Origin: Triangularia verruculosa
Lineage: Eukaryota > Ascomycota > Sordariomycetes > Sordariales > Podosporaceae
Direction: 5' to 3'
Length of the DNA stretch: 64,000 nt
Assembly: GCA_033296885.1 (NCBI GenBank)
Contig: MU863955.1
Coordinates: 62,001-126,000, forward strand
The notes under the pieces were generated by a model. It saw only the letters and a program-made list of their open reading frames with translations. It was not told the DNA's origin and did no database searches. The position numbers were made by a program, and so were the translations under genes. The number at the start of each line of letters is the position of its first letter. The stretch's first letter is position 1. Of this stretch, positions 24,547-35,600 are shown piece by piece.

Positions 24547-27500
24547 ATGGTCGGCTCATCGAAACCCCCCGAAAAGAGACAGTCGTCTTTGACCAGTTTC
24601 TTCACGCCAAAAACCGTCAATGGCTTGTCGCAGAAGTTGGCAACTCAGAAGCCAGCTAAAGACGAATTTCAAGGTGGACCCTCGTCTTCACCACCTGCCC
24701 CTGGGCCCTCCCAATCGTCCAGGTCCAAGCGACCTCTGCAGGAGGACAACGATGCTGGAAATGGCACCGGAGTCGGAAAGACCACCAGGTCTGGCCGCTT
24801 GACAAAACGTGCCAAACCCACACTCGAAGATGATGAGTCCGAGAATCAGGAGCTCCCGACCTCGCCTCCTGCCAAGGCTAACAAAACTGCTGCTGGAGGC
24901 GGTCCGAATTCATCCAGGACGGAGAAATACGTCTACGATGCTGGTTCCGCTACTAAAACTGGCGGGCTTGACGAAGACGAGAACGAAGATGCGGCAACAA
25001 GACGAAAGAAGGACGAGCTTCACAGAAAGTTTGTCAAAAAGCTTGGTCATCCAGACAGCTTGTCGTATGTGATGAGGCGCAACGGTCCATCAGACGGTGC
25101 TACTCCTGGCGCGGACGGCGATGGCGTAGAAGGAGAGGGAGACGATGCTGAGGAGGACGAACCATCACCGACAACCAAGGGCAAGAAGAAGGGTGCCAAG
25201 ACTGGCAAGCTCACTCCCATGGAGATTCAGTTCTTGGATATCAAGAGGAAACACATGGATACCCTCCTGATTGTTGAGGTTGGGTACAAGTTCAAATTCT
25301 TTGGCGAGGATGCCCGTATTGCCGCCAAAGAGCTGAGCATTGTGTGCATACCAGGCAAATTCAGATACGACGAGCGTATGTGCTATATGACGGCCTCCTG
25401 ATTCTCCCGACAGTATGCTGACCTGAAGAAAAGATCCCTCCGAAGCCCATCTCGATCGTTTCGCCTCTGCCAGCGTACCAGTTCATCGTTTGAACGTCCA
25501 TGCCAAGCGTCTCGTGGCTGCTGGTCACAAAGTTGGTGTTGTGCGCCAGATCGAGACTGCAGCCCTCAAAAAGGCTGGCGACAACCGCAATGCCCCATTT
25601 GTCCGAAAACTGACCAACGTCTACACGAAAGGCACCTATATCGATGAGACAGGGGAGCTGGATCAGTCTGGTGATAATACCGGTGCCCCAGCTGGTGGCT
25701 ATTTGCTTTGCCTCACCGAGTCACCAACTAAAGGCTCTGGTACTGATGAGAAGGTCCATGTTGGAATCATTGCCGTTCAGCCTGCGACCGGAGACATCAT
25801 CTATGATGACTTTGAAGATGGATTCATGAGGCGCGAGATCGAGACTCGGCTACTTCATATCTCGCCTTGCGAGTTTCTGATTGTTGGTGATCTTTCCAAG
25901 GCCTCTGACAAAATTGTCCAACATCTTTCTGGAAGCAGTACAAACGTCTTCGGTGACAGAAGTCGTGTTGAACGAGTGCCCAAGCCGAAGACTATGGCTG
26001 CCGAGGCCCACTCGCATGTTACCCAGTTTTATGCCGACAAGACCAAAGAGAATGACGACAATTCGGCTGCTCTTCTGGAGAAGGTCTTGAAACTACCAGA
26101 GTCGGTTACAGTCTGTCTGTCAGCCATGATCACTCACCTTACCGAATATGGCCTACAACACATTTTCGGATTGACAAAGTACTTCCAGTCGTTTAGTACG
26201 CGACAGCACATGTTGATCAACGGAACAACACTCGAAAGTCTCGAGGTCTACAGAAACTCCACCGACCACTCCGAAAAGGGCAGTCTGATGTGGGCACTGG
26301 ACAAGACTCAAACGCGGCCCGGGCAGAGGCTGCTGAGAAAGTGGATTGGTCGTCCATTGCTCGATCAACAACGTTTGGAAGACCGTGTCTCTGCAGTCGA
26401 AGAGCTCCTCGAGAACCAGTCAACCCTCAAGGTCAACAAGTTGACCGGGATGCTTGCCTCCATCAAAGCCGATCTGGAGCGCAGCTTGATCAGGATCTAC
26501 TACGGAAAGTGTAGCCGGCCGGAGCTTCTATCAACACTTCGGACGCTCCAGATGATTGCCATGGAGTTCCACAGAGTTAGATCTCCAGCGGACACAGGTT
26601 TCAAGTCAAGCTTGATCAGTGAGGCCATTCTCTCTCTGCCAGCCATCGGCGACATTGTGACGTCTTATCTCGACAAGATCAATGCCCAGGCTGCCAAAAA
26701 AGATGACAAATACAGCTTTTTCCGCGAAGACGAGGAAACTGAAGATATCACAGATCACAAGCTCGGGATTGCGGGTGTCGAATCTGATCTTGACGCCCAC
26801 CGCAAAGAAGCCACGGCCAAACTCAAGAAGAAGACTTTGGTAGAATATACCACCGTCTCTGGCATCGAATATCTCATCGAAGTCTCCAACACGGACCTCA
26901 AAAACGTCCCCGCCTCCTGGGCCAAAATCTCGGGCACCAAGAAGCTTTCTAGGTTCCATACCCCAGAAGTGATCAAATTCATCAGCGAGCGCGACCAGCA
27001 CCGTGAGGCTTTGGCTGCAGCCTGCGATGCCGCCTTTTCATCACTTCTTTCCTCCCTTGCGGCGGAATACCAACCTCTCCGCGATGCTGTCTCCTCCCTG
27101 GCCACCCTCGACTGTCTACTATCCCTCTCCCAAGTAGCTTCCTTGCCAGGCTACTCGAAACCTGCCTTCCTGCCTATCACCGCCCCCCCATCGATCTCCA
27201 TCACTGAAGGCCGCCACCCAATAGCGGAACATACCCTTTCAACCCCCTACATTCCCTTCACCACCGGCTTGTCCTCCCCGGCTCCACTAGCGCAGCTAAT
27301 CACAGGCCCCAACATGGGCGGGAAGTCGTCCTACGTCCGCTCAGTCGCCTTGTTAGTCCTCCTCGCCCAGATCGGATCGTATGTCCCGGCGACGGAGATG
27401 ACCTTGACCCCCTGCGACGCAATCTTCACTCGCATGGGCGCTCGCGACAACTTGTTCACCGGCGAATCGACCTTCATGGTTGAAGTCTCGGAGACTGCAT

Positions 27501-28000
27501 CCATTCTTCGATCTGCCACACCACGCAGTTTGGTCATCCTAGATGAACTCGGCCGCGGCACTTCTACCCACGACGGAGCAGCTATTGCGCACGCGGTACT
27601 AGACTACATGGTCAAAGAGGCGAAATGCCTGACGCTGTTCATCACGCATTACCAGAATCTGGCGAGGGTAGCCCAGGGGCTGGGGGATGGGAGGGTGAAG
27701 TGTGTGCATATGAAGTTTCAGGTGGAAGACAAAGGGGAGAATGACGGGGAGGAGGAGGTGACGTTTCTCTACGAGGTGGCAGAGGGGGTGGCGCATAGGA
27801 GTTATGGGTTGAATGTGGGGCGGTTGGCGAGGCTGCCGAAGCAGGTGTTGGATGTGGCGGCGGTGAAGAGCAGGGAGATGGAGGAGAATGTGAGGGAGAG
27901 GAGGCTGAAGGGGGCGATGGGGTTGCTGGGGGGTGTACTGAGTGGGGAGAAGTCGGAGGAGGAGCTAGAGCATTTGGTTGCTAGTATTGAGCAATTGTAA
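24547..28000 (+). CDS. msh3: DNA mismatch repair protein Msh3 (MutS homologue 3)
   Basis: Exons 24547-25375 and 25434-28000 (donor GTATGT, branch GCTGAC) give 1131 aa; the junction restores RYDEHPSEAHLDRFASAS. Msh3 pairs with Msh2 to form MutS-beta, which binds insertion/deletion loops. An N-terminal PCNA-interacting box QSSLTSFF (QxxLxxFF) sits at about residues 14-21, followed by a disordered acidic/basic linker. The MutS I domain begins near LTPMEIQFLDIKRKHMD. The ATPase has Walker A GPNMGGKSS at about residue 900 and Walker B LVILDELGRGTSTHDG at about 975. The C-terminal helical region ends in SIEQL. Length is as expected for the family and no key residue is missing. Codon use shifts to G-rich in the last 400 nt. 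Confidence 0.97.
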
Positions 28001-30134
28001 TGCGTATAGGATGGGTTTGTAATAGCTATCCGATTGTGGGAAGTGTACATTGACAGAGCGGTCACGGAGTTGGGCTGTGTTATTGGCTCTGTTTTGCGGG
28101 TTGGGACGGAATGGGTAGATACTTTGGGACGGCGTGCACAGTATATCTAAGAATACATAAAATTTGGCAACAGGCAAGGATGTCATTACTCTCCTGGTCT
28201 TGCCTCGTTGCATCAGATGTGTACAATGGAAGGCAAATGTGAAAGAGGTAATGGGGTAATGGGGTAATGAGATAAGGGGGTAATGGAGTAATGGTGTATT
28301 GAGGTAAAGGGGTAAAGGAGTAATGGTAGAAAAGGGTAAAGAAGTAATGGTGGAAAAGGGTAAAGGGGTAATGAGGTAATGAGGTAATTGACGGAATCTG
28401 GGTGCTTCCTATTTACCATAATGCAGCTCCTAGTCTCAAGTCACCAGCGGTTTCCTTAAACAGACCTCACCTACCTGACTAGTTATGAACTCGAAGTAAA
28501 ATGCAGATGGGCAACCGTCTGGTGCCTAAGTACAGCGGGCTGAATTCCATGGCTGTTGGTTGTCTTGCACTTACCAACGCATTTGAAGAGGCTCAACAAT
28601 AAGGAAGTGCTCGTGATATTGGCCCACGCATCGTTATCACCCGCTTTGGTGGGGACCTTGGCCAAGGAGACGCCATCGAGGCCTTGCTCATGATGCTTGC
28701 TTCTCTGAATTCTGGAGGTTTCCGTTTGCTCTTTTCGGACGCCGTGTTCACAGCGATGGCGTTGATGTTGAAAATCAACACGAAGATGTGGAACGGATGT
28801 TCTTTGGGCTTCTGCTCCAAAAAGCAAAAGAACAACCTGATGCACTGTTTTGAGTAGGGACTTTTTATTGGGTGCCCCGCAGGGTGCAGCTTGACTCAAT
28901 ATTTAGAAAGAAGACTGAAGTTGTCAAGATCACCGAGTCCAGGGGAGAGGACGGTCACCGTTTACCTAGGTCGTCTAAACACATAGGCACCTCCACTTTC
29001 AATTCATAGTATGCTTAATTTCTCAGGTAGTTTCTGTAGCCTATGCGTTTGTGGTATCGCGTTCAACTCGGCAAGAATCACAGCGCAGATGCCCACACCA
29101 CCCACAAAGCGTCGACGCTAGTTCGTATAGATTCGGCCCATGCCACGGAGGTTCCAGTTCCCCTATGGGCGGCCGGATTGACTGGCACTATAAAGACGAT
29201 CGGCGACCTTAGTTCCAGGTATACAAAAGCAACAAATGCTGGTAGTTCAGACTTACGCAGTACCATACAAGTTCGGCTGGGTCTTTCGCTCTTTCAAGAT
29301 TATGCCGAGTCGGCGGCATTGTTGCTGGCTCTTGGTCCCAACTGCCTACAGCCTGGAAAATGGTAGAGTAAAGGTGCCTGAATTTTGAAAGCAACTGATG
29401 ATTGACCCGAAACTGATGTGGTGGGATCGGGAGTGGCCGGGTCTGAAGAAACTGAAGCAAAAAGAGAAGATGAAGCCCGAGGCGAGGCTGCCCGGGTTCT
29501 TATACGTAAGGTATGGCCACCTGACCCCCGCTGATGGCATGCCCCTCATTTTCGTTCTACTTTTCTTCCGACATGCATCTTCAAGGTGGTAATGTGTTCC
29601 AATGGGATGAGAGAGACAAAATTCCAGTTCCCTCTTTGAGAATCCAACTGCCGTGTAACTTTCGGCATAGGTATCAAGATGAGCCTTGAAAGTTCACAAG
29701 AGCCAGCGGACTCGGATACTGTGAAGGCAGTCTCCAATGAATAAACGAATAGCAAACATCGTCTACAAGGTACCTTCAATCTGAAGGAAGGCTCGTAAAT
29801 GTCACATAGGTGTCCTGACCCACTATGCCAATTGCCCAATTCCTCAAAAGGGTGTGGAACTGTAAGCTCGCAAGCTCACGATTCAAGTAGTGGTTATCTA
29901 CCTTACTGCTTGCTTCAGGGCTCTCGTAGCCCGGTGACAGCAAAGATCCGTCAGGTTTTCTAACAGAGTCTTGCTTGTTCCAGGTGCCCACTCGAGAAGC
30001 TGGTAACCATGCAAACAATGGAAAGTTTCATGCCTCTTCAGGGTATCTTAGAGAGCTGTAACAGTTGAAGTGGACAATACCTTGAACGAAGGAGGAGAAA
30101 GAGAAAAAAAAGTTAAAGCAGAGAGCAAAATTAT
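28001..30134. other. Intergenic region with C-free degenerate octamer repeat
   Basis: No supported gene. It contains the msh3 3' flank, the repeat described separately, and unsupported frames at 28483-28899 and 29043-29839. Confidence 0.45.
28244..28389 (+). repeat. Degenerate GGGGTAAT tandem repeat (C-free strand)
   Basis: Roughly eighteen imperfect 8-nt units of the type GGGGTAAT/GAGGTAAT/GGGTAAAG. The plus strand has no C from about 28234 to 28391. Several GGG/GGGG runs could support a G-quadruplex. Confidence 0.9.
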
Positions 30135-30228
30135 TGATCGCGGCAGGGATCGAACCTGCGATCCTCTGCGAGACTGGGATCTTGAGATCATTGTAAAGCA
30201 GATGCCTTAACCACTGGGCCACGCAACC
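30135..30228 (-). tRNA. tRNA-Val(TAC), intron-containing
   Basis: Read on the minus strand: acceptor GGTTGCG/CGCGATC, D arm GGCCCAGTGGTTAAGGC, anticodon stem TCTGC/GCAGA, loop TTTACA-C, short variable loop, T arm GCAGG TTCGATC CCTGC. The anticodon TAC is at 30095+98 to 30093+100, that is plus-strand positions 30195-30193. A 21-nt intron (30191-30171) lies at the standard site 3' of the anticodon. The acceptor stem has two G-U pairs. Confidence 0.92.
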
Positions 30229-30422
30229 TAATTGATTGGTGGGTGTGATCTACAGGTCAACTTATATCAGACGTTAAACCGGGAGCCAGACCACACCTTG
30301 GCAGGCTCTTATCTTATCAGTGAGGGTGGTTGCACCCAAAGCTCAGAGGTTGGACCGTAGGTACCTTGAGAGCTACGAATACAAGTGGAGCAATTGAAGG
30401 TATTCCAGACAAAGTCAACAAC

Positions 30423-31366
30423 ATGAACTCCCTTAGAGTGGCCAATTCGCTCGTGCGCACCAATGCGACAGTTGCCGTGCTCAGGTATGTCTCTATAACT
30501 CAATTGGGTTTCCCCTCGTCTGTGCTTGTTGTCGAAGCTCAGCTAACACAAACAACAGAACAAGCTCTTCCGTTCTCCTCCCCCTGGCTCAAAGAGCATC
30601 TTCACCATGGCTCTCCCAAACCCCACGACAGACCCTCACCGTCAGACCTTTCTCTCAGTCACCCAACCTCTCGAAACGTAACCGCAACAAGGAGGAGGAA
30701 GTAGAAGAAGAAGACCCCCGAGGCAAGAAGGGCAAGAAAAACAACAAAAAGGAAAAGGGGTCTGCTCCACAAGAGCAAGAATCTCCAGGAGAAGACCCCT
30801 TCAACCTCGACCCCCTCATCGCCCTCTTCCAAAAAGCCGAATCCCACTACGCCTCCCAGCTCGCCCTCCTCCGCTCCCCCACCGGCCGCTTCAACGTCGA
30901 CAGCATCGGCGCCATCCCCGTCTCTCTCGACAAGAAGTCCCCCGTCACCTACCGCCTACAAGAACTGGCCACCGTTGCCCCACTGGGAGGGCGTCGGTGG
31001 TCCATCCTGGCCTTTGAGGAAGCCTCCGTCAAGCCCATCATTTCCGCTGTTCTGAAGTCGCCCGATTTCAACCAGCAGCCCCAGAGAAATGAGGAGAACC
31101 CACTCGAGCTCACCATGACGGTCGAGCCTGAAAAGGTGGATGACTTGGTCAAGAGGGCAAAGGATCTCTGCACAGAGTGGAGGAATAAGCTGCGCGATGA
31201 GACGCACAAGCATGAGACTCAGGTCAAGAAGAACAAGTCGTTGCTAAAGGATGATTTGTTCAAGATCAAGGAGGCGTTGAAGAAGCTGCAGGATGAGAGG
31301 ATGAAGGTCGTTGCCAACAAGGAGAAGGAGGTGGTGGCTGCTATTCAGTCCAAGGCTGGGAAATAG
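30423..31366 (+). CDS. rrf1: Mitochondrial ribosome recycling factor (Rrf1)
   Basis: Exons 30423-30484 and 30559-31366 (donor GTATGT, acceptor AACAACAG) give 289 aa. The N-terminus is basic and Ser/Thr-rich with an RPFSQS cleavage-like site, as in mitochondrial presequences. A Lys/Glu-rich linker follows. The RRF domain occupies about residues 105-289: NVDSIGAIPVSLDKKSP, then EASVKPIISAVLKS, the long helices with VDDLVKRAKDLCTEWRNKLRDE, and KKLQDERMKVVANKEKEVV. The family releases mitochondrial ribosomes from mRNA after termination, together with mitochondrial EF-G2. It converges with another predicted mitochondrial gene, with 178 nt between the stop codons. Confidence 0.93.
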
Positions 31367-31544
31367 ATCATAACCTCACAAAGGTGAAGATGTCTGTAAG
31401 ATAGATAGTGTCATATACCAGTGTGTTTTCAGTCACAAAAAGTGATCAGTATAGCAAATTTCTTGGTAGTTTAAATTCATTTCACAGTAATATACGTATT
31501 GTTACATGGCAGTCTTTGTCCTCAGACTGTCTTTTTTGTTCGAG

Positions 31545-32675
31545 TTAGGCACTCTTCCGAGCAGCCTTCCCCTTCGCCGCCTCAGCAGGTAACAAACTGA
31601 TCACCTTCTCCATCAACCTTCTCTGATCCTCCTGTCTATAGCTCCACGTCCTCCCCGTGTAGTTCTCAATCATCCCCTTCACATCCCCCAGCTCCTTAAA
31701 CCCGGTCTCCCTGTACTTGCCCAACACGGCCAAATCCACCACCACCTTCCTCGCCTTCTCCGGAACCTTCCCACTGACAAACTTCTCCCCCTTCCTCAAC
31801 CACTCCCTCTCCCCCGCGCTGTTGAAGAAAATCGGCTTCTTCTCCTTAAAGACCCTCTTCCTCACAGCAGTGATATCCATCGTGACTCCGCTGTCACTGT
31901 TGAACGCCTGTCCACCACCCATCAGCCTCATCGTCTGAATCACAGACTGGACCTTGCCCCACTGCGCACTGGTAGCCAGACCCCCACCATACCCGCTAAG
32001 CTCCTTCTCCGTGAGCGTCGGGAGGTAGGGCACCACCTCGCCCTTCTCATAGCGATCGACAACCTGCTTCTCCGCCTCGGACAGCGCCAACTTGCCCTCT
32101 TCCGCCTCCTTGGACCTTTCTTTTCGGTCCTTCTTGTCCCTGACTTTACCCCCCAATCTCGCGGGGCGAGCACCAGCTTGTCTAGCGCCGGCGGCAGGAG
32201 TCCTCCCGCCGCGAGAGAAACCCCCTGCGGAGCCGCCACGACGGAAAGCACCGCCAGCAGCAGAACCTGGCTGAGTAGCGCGGAAGCCGGTTTTCGGGCG
32301 GGGGCCGACGGTGCCGGCACCGGCACCACCCGGGGCGTAGCGGGCGGGGAGACGGAGGGATTTAATGGAGAGGATCTTTCCACCGGCGGGAGCGCCAGAG
32401 GAGGAGGAGGAGGCAGCGGCGGATTTGCCGAAGGGGTTGGCGGAGGGGCCGGTGTTGGCGCCGAGGGCGCGGACGTCGATTGGCCGTCTGGCGCCCGAGG
32501 AAAGCTGGGTTAGCCGGGTGGCGGCGGTTTGGGAGCGGGATGGCTTGTTGTCCTCTGCGAGCTGGGGGGCCGAGGTTGTGAAGCTGCGAGCAGCGGAGTG
32601 AGCTGTCGTCGATGCTGTTGGAGGGGCTGCGGCACCACGCCCGAGGGCGGCCTTGAGGATTTGCTGCCGAGGCAT
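31545..32675 (-). CDS. Predicted mitochondrial protein, possibly mitoribosome-associated
   Basis: Single exon of 376 aa from the ATG at 32675. An in-frame ATG at 32801 exists, but the reading from 32675 (MPRQQILKAALGRG) starts directly with an amphipathic basic presequence, ending at ARSFTTSAPQ, a typical matrix-processing site. A low-complexity Gly/Ala/Arg region at about 100-180 is followed by a basic Lys/Arg/Glu helix and an ordered domain (VVPYLPTLTEKELSGYGGG through RTWSYRQEDQRRLMEKVISLL). I recognise this as a conserved fungal mitochondrial-type protein but cannot name it. Its basic character and position tail-to-tail with rrf1 suggest a role in mitochondrial translation (inference). 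Confidence 0.75.
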   Translation of the reverse strand: MPRQQILKAALGRGAAAPPTASTTAHSAARSFTTSAPQLAEDNKPSRSQTAATRLTQLSSGARRPIDVRALGANTGPSANPFGKSAAASSSSSGAPAGGKILSIKSLRLPARYAPGGAGAGTVGPRPKTGFRATQPGSAAGGAFRRGGSAGGFSRGGRTPAAGARQAGARPARLGGKVRDKKDRKERSKEAEEGKLALSEAEKQVVDRYEKGEVVPYLPTLTEKELSGYGGGLATSAQWGKVQSVIQTMRLMGGGQAFNSDSGVTMDITAVRKRVFKEKKPIFFNSAGEREWLRKGEKFVSGKVPEKARKVVVDLAVLGKYRETGFKELGDVKGMIENYTGRTWSYRQEDQRRLMEKVISLLPAEAAKGKAARKSA

Positions 32676-35600
32676 GGTGGGAAAATTGCTGTGCCTTTTT
32701 CTTTGGGATAGGTTCAAAAACCCTCGATAGGCGACGCTCGAGGGTGGGGTGGTTGGTCTGCGGGAAGGAGTCAGCGACACCGGCGAAGTTGAGTCGAGCA
32801 CCGGCGGGAGGTTCGAGATGGAGTTGAACAGAGGAAAATGTTTGGTGATGTTTGATTGGTCAATCTGATGGTGTGGGTCTGGGGCTTGAGGAGCTTGGTC
32901 CCCCTGGCCTGTGCTGACTTACACGATGTTTCGACTTCCTCACTGGGTGTCTAGGGTTGGGAGTGGTGGCTTGACAGAAAAGCCGTTCGTCTGTAACCAT
33001 GGTAGTCATTGTGAGGCAGCTTGCAGCCCAGACTATGAGTACTACCAATTTCTCAATATTCAATACCGCTATACCAATTTCTGGTGAACCAACCTGAGTC
33101 CCAACTCCCAAGAAGCATCACTTTTATGCATCGAAAGTACGAGGATGGTTTCATTTTCTATATTTTCTCTTCTCTAATTTGGCCTCCCAGCCTGAGGTAT
33201 CCAATGGGTTTTGGTAAAACTTCACTCAAGTCTAGTAATCAACCACTCAACATACGTGTCTCCTCATTAATGAATCATACCTCGTATGCGAGAACAATAC
33301 CGTTGGAGTATGTATTTCCACGAGTATGACCTTGCTTGATTTCGTGAGGTTCTATGAGAACTCTCGGAATCACCATTTTCTTCTCGGATACACATCATCA
33401 ACCGACGACGTCGCCACGAACTACCTGATATTTGAATCACATTCTCGGTGAGTGACCTGTGGCCTGCCTATCACCAAGACGCTGAATCTCAGTCTGAACC
33501 CAGTCTTAGCTGGCCTCCACCCAAGAAACCGTGACAACTACATCTGCCGCCCTGTCATATTGGGCCCCGGGATTTCCGGTGGCGCGATAAGGGACAATGC
33601 CATATAACTCTCTCGTCAGGCCGCACGAATAAAGTGCCCCGCATCTGATAAATGACATCCAGGGCGCCAAATCGACAGTGGTGCCGGTTCGGCAGTACGT
33701 GGTGCCATTGCCCACTTTTCTAAGAGTTGCCCCGTATACTTGGCGGTTAAGGTCGAGTGGCCTCCACAATAGGTCGCGGGCCTCGCTTGCTGGCGAGTCT
33801 CGTACCGATGCCAGTGACGGCTAGGATCGTCGACAGTGAAGTTTCGAGGGGAGTTGAGAATGCGCCCCGGCAAATACGGCTGTGTTGACGGGCCCACCAA
33901 CTCCATCGGCCGTCGTAATATTGAGGCCTTCCCAAGACAATCCGTGAACCACGGTCAGGCAAATGTTTCTCGGTTCATAACTGTGGTGGTTCGACCTTGC
34001 CGAGCCATTCGTACTCTTGAAACCACCGCGGAGAGACTATTGTAAACGTCAGTTGGAAGACTCTCCTCCCAAGATACACATAATCACCCGCAAAACGGGC
34101 CTGCTGGTCATGCTTCAAAGTCGTGTATCGTATAGTGGTTTGACAGTAGATCTCGTTTCCGATCGAACCGCTAACCAGGGTTTGAATACGGCACTTCGGG
34201 CGTCGCAGATGATAGTGGATATGGTTGTAGAGTGCAGGTGATGTTTGCAAAGAGCCTAAATCGTCTCGTTCTTATTAGAATGTCAACACAGCACCCCAAC
34301 CCGACGGTTGACCTTCAGGTGTGCACCGTTGAACATTGACGAGAAAGGGAATGGCTCGGCCCAGCTCCCCGGCCTTTCCGTGTATCTCGACCCGAAAGAA
34401 ACGGCATATCGAGAATATTCAGGAAAACCGAGCAGACGAGCTTGTCAGCCATGGAACCCTCGCTGCATAGGACGACAACTGCACATGCTTACCTTGATCC
34501 AAGTACTAGATGTCAATGTAGCCGCCAAACAGGTCTGTTGTGGCTAGCTTCGTATCCACGAGGTTGTACTGCAGCTACCTGCACAGTGCTCCGTTTGGAT
34601 AGCGGCCGTCGCGAACGTGGGAGTCAGAAGCCCTAATCTTTACGGATAAACCCTCCGAACAGGCCCCTAACATAACAGGGTCGGCTGCTCTCTAAAAGGA
34701 TCAGCTCGCTACCAGACGGGAGCCTCCAGCCTCGGGCTTGCTTGGAGGGTATGGCGGTTAGCATGAAAGCAAAGTCAGATAGGAAGCTCAAATCTAAGCT
34801 ACTCCCCACTTCCCGGTTGTGACGGGATATGGTGCCGCAAACTGTGTGACTGGCAGTCTGGGGGTAACACCAAACGGAGACGATCACCAGTTGATCCATC
34901 GGCGATGGGTGGAAGGTTATATTCCGCCGTCCATATGTGCGAGGCTCGCCTGTGGTGCTCCCTACACCTGTAGGATACTGGACGGGACTCTTCCCTCCAT
35001 TGGGTAGATATCCAGGTCCATGTGACCCAGCAATATTGGTTTTGACCAAGTGAGGCTCTCTTGGGGGGGTTGTATTGTCTAGGTAGTGTGTCTCAGAGGC
35101 ACCCGTCCAGCTGGGGAAGGGTGGGAAAGGCACCATTCGGAACAATCGTATGCAGAGACAGGCCGGAATGCAACGGAACCGACTGTCGACAAGGTAGCAA
35201 GCAAGTAAAACATGCAGATGGGAGCCACGGGTCCAAACGCCGCCCAACGGTATCACAGCGTAGGCGAAGGAGGGTGGCGAGCCAATGGGCACGACTTGAG
35301 ACGAGGGCATAACATGCCTGCTATTGCATGAACATGGGATGTGCCCTGAGATTCCAGATGGGATTGGCATCCACTGCCAGAAAAAAGTAACATACGAATA
35401 GAGTAAGTTATTCGTGTCAGGAACCACTGAACCAGCAGTTGATCATGGATGGATGTGAAGAGCCGGGAACTCCAAACCGGGCTGATCGTGAAGAAGGCGA
35501 GGAGAGAGGCATGAGAGAGCCTCCCGTTTTAGGATCTGAAGCTTGTACTGTACTGTAGACTCGGCTGGGCAGACTAGAGAATTATTTGAAACTGGCGATA

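Noticed and set aside
28244..28389. Internal telomere tract
   Set aside because: The unit is an imperfect GGGGTAAT octamer, not TTAGGG/CCCTAA.
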